DNA from: Mucilaginibacter inviolabilis
Lineage (GTDB): Bacteria > Bacteroidota > Bacteroidia > Sphingobacteriales > Sphingobacteriaceae
Assembly: GCF_011089895.1 (NCBI RefSeq)
Contig: NZ_JAANAT010000001.1
Span: 2,976,001-3,040,000, forward strand
Direction of reading: 5' to 3'
Length of the DNA: 64,000 nucleotides
Shown here in pieces: positions 60,076 to 64,000 of this stretch (its first letter is position 1; the number at the start of each line of letters is the position of its first letter). The translations under genes and the position numbers were made by a program. The notes beneath the pieces are model-generated. The model was not told where the DNA came from and searched no databases. It worked only from the letters and a program-made list of their open reading frames with translations.

Positions 60076-61209
60076 TTACTTATATATCCTCCCCATCAAC
60101 GGATCATCCCAGATGATCTTTTTGAGTTCTTCGGGATTGATGATACCTTGTTTTCCGTAAACAACTTTACCATCAGGGTCAACCAGCATAGTGTATGGCA
60201 GGGCGCCATCCCATTTAGGGTCAACCGCTTCGATCATTTTGTATTTATCATCGCCGGTATAAATATAATTGGGGCCCGATGCCTGTTTACCCTTCAAAAA
60301 ACTCAAAGCCTTATCCTTACGCGATGGATCGTCGGCGCTGATGGTGACAAACTCCAACCCTCGGTCACGGTACAGATGCATGATGGTTACCAGCTCCGGA
60401 AATTCGGCCACGCAAGGGCCACACCAGGTAGCCCACAGGTTGATCAATCTTAGTTTATCGCTTTTATTTTTTACCAGGTTGGCAATACCCGCTGCATCAA
60501 TGGTATCCAGTTTTACCGGCTCATTGGCCCAGGTTACGGCGGCTTTCTGGATCCAGTCCTGCTTCTCGGCCCATTTGATAGAGCAGCCAAAGGTTTTGGT
60601 TACCGGCACTGCCACTTCTTTACCAGCCAATACAGCATCAATAGCGTTGCGGGCATCTAAAGATCGTGGTGTTTTGGCAGGGTTTTCCATATCGTCAATA
60701 CGGCCATTATAGCGTAACTTCCTGTCCTTATCAAAAATAAAAATATGCGGTGTCGCTACCGGGCCATATTTATTACTGGCGATCTCTGTTTCGCCGTCAT
60801 ACAAATAGGGAAAATTAAAATGACGGTCTTTAGCACGTACTTTCATATCGTCAAACGAATCGCCAAGGTCACTATATCCCAACTCATCCAAGCGCAGGGA
60901 AGCCGGGTTGTTTGGGTTGATGGCCACTACTTTGACACCTTTTGATGCATAGTCGCTGGTTAGTTTCACCAGTCTATCCTCATAAGCCTGCGAAGTTGGA
61001 CAGTGATTGCAGATAAACACTACGGCCAGCACCTTGGCATCTTTAAATGATTGCAGTGTATACGTTTTCCCATCGATGCCGGGCAGACTAAAATCGGGAG
61101 CAGACTCACCCGTAGCTAAAGTGGTATGTGTTACCTGCGCAAAAGTAAACCGCGACAGGATCAGTAAAGCAATAAGAGTTATTAAACAAATCTTTTTCAT
61201 ATTCTTCAT
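60076..61209 (-). CDS. Double thioredoxin-fold protein (redoxin + TlpA-like)
   Basis: A 377-residue exported protein, signal peptide ending FTFAQ. The N-terminal redoxin domain (about 30-200) has VFICNHCPTSQAYEDRLVKL, a CxxC pair typical of AhpC/TSA-like proteins of this type. The C-terminal TlpA/ResA-like domain (about 225-370) has LWATWCGPCVAEFP with the WCGPC active site. It should act as a periplasmic thiol-disulfide reductase. An in-frame ATG at 61200 is an alternative start. It follows the GH9 gene by six bases and is co-transcribed. Confidence 0.9.
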   Translation of the reverse strand: MKNMKKICLITLIALLILSRFTFAQVTHTTLATGESAPDFSLPGIDGKTYTLQSFKDAKVLAVVFICNHCPTSQAYEDRLVKLTSDYASKGVKVVAINPNNPASLRLDELGYSDLGDSFDDMKVRAKDRHFNFPYLYDGETEIASNKYGPVATPHIFIFDKDRKLRYNGRIDDMENPAKTPRSLDARNAIDAVLAGKEVAVPVTKTFGCSIKWAEKQDWIQKAAVTWANEPVKLDTIDAAGIANLVKNKSDKLRLINLWATWCGPCVAEFPELVTIMHLYRDRGLEFVTISADDPSRKDKALSFLKGKQASGPNYIYTGDDKYKMIEAVDPKWDGALPYTMLVDPDGKVVYGKQGIINPEELKKIIWDDPLMGRIYK

Positions 61210-61215
61210 AACTAA

Positions 61216-63042
61216 TTATTCATGTATAGCCACGGCCAACAGGTACCAGGCGGTATGCGGAAGCCACTGCTCGGCCCAGCGCCAGTCGTAATCCTTGTGG
61301 ATCTGGGCGTAGGATAAATTAAAGTCGATATCATTTTCATCAGTCAATCCACCGGTTACACCATTTACAATACCGCCGGGAGCATTGGTATATTCAAACG
61401 TGCCAAAGAAACCATACGCGGGATTATTATGCCCTGTGCCCTGCAGCATACTGGCATCAAAAGGGTTCAAACCCAGGATCCAATTTAACTGATCAACGGC
61501 GAAGGTTTCCAGCTGATCATGGTAAGCTTGATCATCGGCAAACAAACCGGCAGCGAGGCGTGCAGCAGTAGCCATAGAAGATAAGCGGGCATTTTCGCCC
61601 TGCCACCAAGGCGAGGCATCGCTGCCCTGCGGAAAGAAAAACGATGTGCGCCTGTTGCCCAGGGTGTCCTGCACCAATTGACGACTATAACCAAAAGGGT
61701 TATTCACCTCATGGGTAACTTTCAATTCAAAATCAAAGGACGCTTTGATGGCTTTTTTGATGGCTACCTGCATAGCCTGATCTGCATATGGATAGTAATA
61801 GATCAAACTGGCAACAGGCATTCCTGCGTCTGATGGATGAAAGAATGGCCTGTCGGTACTATCGGCCTTCCAGTAGTTCTGATATTTTTTCCAGGCAGAT
61901 AATCGACTAATAAGATTAGTAGCCCTTTTGGTTGCAGCTGTTAAATATTCCGTTTTTTTGGTGGCTTTGTATAACTCGGTCGCAGCGCTTAAGGCGCAAT
62001 AATCATCCAGGATATTCTCGCGACCATCAAAGGTCATGAGCTTGTTGTTGGCTTCCAGGAAATGGAAAGCGTTTTCGGCGGCCTGTAAATATTGTTCGCT
62101 GGTAAAATCGCCGTTTACTTTGATGGTTGATGCCATAGCCAAGGCAGCAATGGCTATACCCCCACCCGATCGATAGCTGGTTTGATAACGGTGCCAGTCC
62201 TTATTTTCGGCGCTGTTGCTGAAGGGTTGATCTTTAGTTTGTTTGATGCGATAGGAAGCATCTTCGGCACGGATCACCCTGTCCTTTGCCAGTTTGCCCG
62301 GGCCCGGAGCCGATACCGAACGATAAAAAGAACCGTTTTTGACCTGCATCCGCACCAGGTAATCGGCACCATAAGTGGCCTCATCCAAAATACGGCGATT
62401 GATCTGCCTGAAATCGGTAGTTGTTTTTTTATCGAGGATCTCTTTGGTTTTCAATAAGCTCCAAACCACCAAAGGTATCTGCTGCGGATTGAAATAATTG
62501 GAGAACGACAGATGTGAAAAATGCTTGCCATAATCACCGGTGGCATCATACCAACCGCCATGGGCATCAATAGTATCCTGTGTTCTGCCAGCCAACAATA
62601 AATGACGATCGGCCTTGTCGATTTCGCCAGCAGCGCGCTGCCCTTTAAAGTAATATACTACATCTGACAGCGTAGCCTGCTCCAACACATTCTTCCCTAT
62701 TTTAAACGGATAGGAATTGATCTTTTTACCGGATAAGTTGATCTGCACCTGGTAGATACCCGCAGTAGTAAACCCGCTAAAATCAAGCGTATAAAACTCC
62801 CGGTTTTTCCATCCTTTCACGTTGCCATTGTATGCAGACTTGCCAGAGAATACCATTTTGCCGTCCACATCAACCAGCTGAAATGTGGTGATTTGATAGG
62901 CTTTGTCCGTTACTACAATAGCCTTTTTAGCTTTGGTATCTTCATAGCCTACCTGGTTGGTTACTATTTTAATTTGCTGGGCAAAGGTTGCCAATGGTAC
63001 CATTAATATGGAGAGCAAAAACTTCAGTTTCTTTTTATTCAT
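61216..63042 (-). CDS. Glycoside hydrolase family 9 endoglucanase
   Basis: Secreted cellulase of 608 residues. A signal peptide ends TFAQ (about residue 22). It has an N-terminal Ig-like CelD_N domain (about 25-115, IKIVTNQVGYEDTKAKKAIV). The GH9 (alpha/alpha)6 barrel has HGGWYDATGDYGKHFSHLSF with the nucleophile/base Asp pair, and the C-terminal WILGLNPFDASMLQGTGHNN and LTDENDIDFN, whose Glu is the likely acid. It cuts beta-1,4-glucan with inversion. A terminator-like hairpin upstream separates it from the SMP-30-type gene. Confidence 0.93.
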   Translation of the reverse strand: MNKKKLKFLLSILMVPLATFAQQIKIVTNQVGYEDTKAKKAIVVTDKAYQITTFQLVDVDGKMVFSGKSAYNGNVKGWKNREFYTLDFSGFTTAGIYQVQINLSGKKINSYPFKIGKNVLEQATLSDVVYYFKGQRAAGEIDKADRHLLLAGRTQDTIDAHGGWYDATGDYGKHFSHLSFSNYFNPQQIPLVVWSLLKTKEILDKKTTTDFRQINRRILDEATYGADYLVRMQVKNGSFYRSVSAPGPGKLAKDRVIRAEDASYRIKQTKDQPFSNSAENKDWHRYQTSYRSGGGIAIAALAMASTIKVNGDFTSEQYLQAAENAFHFLEANNKLMTFDGRENILDDYCALSAATELYKATKKTEYLTAATKRATNLISRLSAWKKYQNYWKADSTDRPFFHPSDAGMPVASLIYYYPYADQAMQVAIKKAIKASFDFELKVTHEVNNPFGYSRQLVQDTLGNRRTSFFFPQGSDASPWWQGENARLSSMATAARLAAGLFADDQAYHDQLETFAVDQLNWILGLNPFDASMLQGTGHNNPAYGFFGTFEYTNAPGGIVNGVTGGLTDENDIDFNLSYAQIHKDYDWRWAEQWLPHTAWYLLAVAIHE

Positions 63043-63083
63043 AGATCAAGATATTAATATGTTATATAAATTTATAAAAACAG

Positions 63084-63120
63084 TTGCGCTGTTCGAAGTC
63101 TCTGACTTCGAACAGCGCAA
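63084..63120 (-). terminator. Terminator upstream of the GH9 gene
   Basis: Perfect 17-bp stem, TTGCGCTGTTCGAAGTC / GACTTCGAACAGCGCAA, with a three-base loop, followed on the minus strand by CTGTTTTTATA. It lies nine bases after the stop of the SMP-30-type gene. Confidence 0.75.
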
Positions 63121-63129
63121 AACGTCTTT

Positions 63130-64000
63130 CTAATTAACAGCCACCGCGTACAAAGCATTATGCCCGGTAACGTACAAGGTTTTCCCATCTTTACTAAACA
63201 CAAGCGATGTAGGGCGTTCCGGAACTTTGATCACACCGCTCTGCTTACCGGCACTGTCATAAATATACACCTGCCCGTCGGCTATATACACATTGCCTTT
63301 GGCATCACCAGCCAAATCAAACTCGCCTCGTTCGGCAAAATATTTCAGATCGCTCAGGTAACCTTCGGGGCTTACCTTGAGCTGTACCGTACGTTTATCA
63401 TACTCATCAGTAGTATAAACCGGTTTACCGGGGTAGGCGGCAACTAGCGCGCTTGAACGGGCCAGGTCATACACCACCGGGATAATAGTAACTCCATCTG
63501 GCGCCACCCAGCATTCGGTTGCTTTATTGACTGATACCGTATTAAAATCATGAAAATCGCGCCAGCGGTGTACGGGATAAAGTGCCTGATATATAGTCTT
63601 GCCAGTTGGCATAGCCTCTTTTTTCAGGAGAAGGATGCTCTCATCCGGATTATCTGTATTTACCGAATACACCAAACTGCCAAAACCCGAATTGCCCCAG
63701 CCGCTAAAGGAAGTACCTGATGCATCAGCCGGATTTTTAAATTCTTCGGGCTTACCATCAACCAGATAACCGGGCTTGGGGGTATATTTAAATACCACCA
63801 GCAGGTTATCATTTTTATCGCAGGCCAGCGAAAGTGGTTCCCAGGGATAATCGGCCAGCAAACTGATAGTTTTGGTACTGGCATCCCATTTATAAATGCG
63901 CCTCATCCGCGCCTCGCTGAAGTAAACATTGCCCTTGCTATCGGTACACAAACTGTTGGCAAACTCAAAGCCAGATGCCAGTTTTTGTACATTGCCCTGA
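63130..64000 (-). CDS. SMP-30/NHL-type beta-propeller protein, 5' end outside window
   Basis: Partial gene. The frame is open to the right edge of the window (QGNVQKLASGFEFANSLCTD precedes SKGNVYFSEARMRRIYKWDA), so the N-terminus and signal peptide are missing. The visible ~289 residues show propeller blades with KGNVYIADGQVYIYDSAGKQ and ending RPTSLVFSKDGKTLYVTGHN. This resembles gluconolactonase/SMP-30 or NHL-repeat proteins. The role may be lactone hydrolysis or sugar binding, but catalytic metal residues cannot be checked without the rest. Confidence 0.8.
   Translation of the reverse strand, partial: QGNVQKLASGFEFANSLCTDSKGNVYFSEARMRRIYKWDASTKTISLLADYPWEPLSLACDKNDNLLVVFKYTPKPGYLVDGKPEEFKNPADASGTSFSGWGNSGFGSLVYSVNTDNPDESILLLKKEAMPTGKTIYQALYPVHRWRDFHDFNTVSVNKATECWVAPDGVTIIPVVYDLARSSALVAAYPGKPVYTTDEYDKRTVQLKVSPEGYLSDLKYFAERGEFDLAGDAKGNVYIADGQVYIYDSAGKQSGVIKVPERPTSLVFSKDGKTLYVTGHNALYAVAVN

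Overview
The window looks like a chromosomal segment of a Bacteroidota member, most likely Sphingobacteriaceae (Mucilaginibacter/Pedobacter-like). Grounds are the SusC/SusD pair, many secreted glycoside hydrolases, VCBS/ASPIC-UnbV proteins, a Y_Y_Y regulator, ThuA-like proteins, FtsK next to LolA, TAnnTTTG-type promoter elements and almost no Shine-Dalgarno signals. The genus is inference. No rRNA, tRNA, CRISPR array, transposase or phage gene was seen. Dispersed non-coding repeats are abundant.

Layout. 1-4.7 kb: an RND efflux permease and TolC-like channel on the minus strand, divergent from a MetR-like LysR regulator. 5.7-9.4 kb: a GH8 glucanase whose 5' end runs through a palindromic repeat, then an AraC-type HTH protein, a VOC protein, a DUF1569 protein and a YdeI-like protein. 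9.5-12 kb: an amine oxidase, a small orphan gene and a Crp-type regulator. 12.4-25.8 kb (minus strand): a six-gene array read SusC, SusD, ASPIC/UnbV VCBS lipoprotein, PAP2/vanadium-haloperoxidase-like lipoprotein, and two tandem cytochrome c/FG-GAP lipoproteins. 26.6-30.2 kb: a GH3 beta-glucosidase divergent from a Nudix-related (NrtR-type) regulator, then a small orphan gene. 30.4-33.9 kb: an M1 metallopeptidase and a sterol-desaturase family enzyme. 34.1-38.6 kb: a minimal ModE-like regulator, a TonB receptor with a near-perfect ModE box just upstream of its start codon, a di-heme cytochrome c peroxidase and a small molybdopterin-oxidoreductase-fold protein. 39-49.3 kb: ankyrin protein, FtsK, LolA, half-length DUF1456 protein, DbpA-like helicase, TruC-like pseudouridine synthase, a COG4299 membrane protein, RlmF and a MazG-like protein. 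49.6-64 kb: histone H1-like protein, a second COG4299 protein, GH18 chitinase, three ThuA-like proteins with a DUF4468 protein, a membrane Y_Y_Y/LuxR regulator, a double thioredoxin protein, GH9 endoglucanase and a truncated SMP-30/NHL-type protein.

How the genes fit together. Much of the window serves capture and breakdown of external polymers: GH3, GH8, GH9, GH18, SusCD and M1 peptidase. Regulation is mostly local (LysR, AraC, NrtR, ModE, Crp, Y_Y_Y). The 12.4-25.8 kb array couples a SusCD importer to predicted surface redox lipoproteins and is the most unusual protein-coding locus.

The strongest non-coding observations are: (i) two diverged copies of a ~275-nt structured element, each starting right after a stop codon and ending in a covarying hairpin (12159-12430 minus; 32247-32526 plus); (ii) a ModE box upstream of a TonB receptor next to a sensor-less ModE; (iii) an identical 19-bp motif in two promoter regions (50247-50265 and 55192-55210); (iv) a palindromic repeat that has become, or looks like, the 5' coding end of the GH8 gene.
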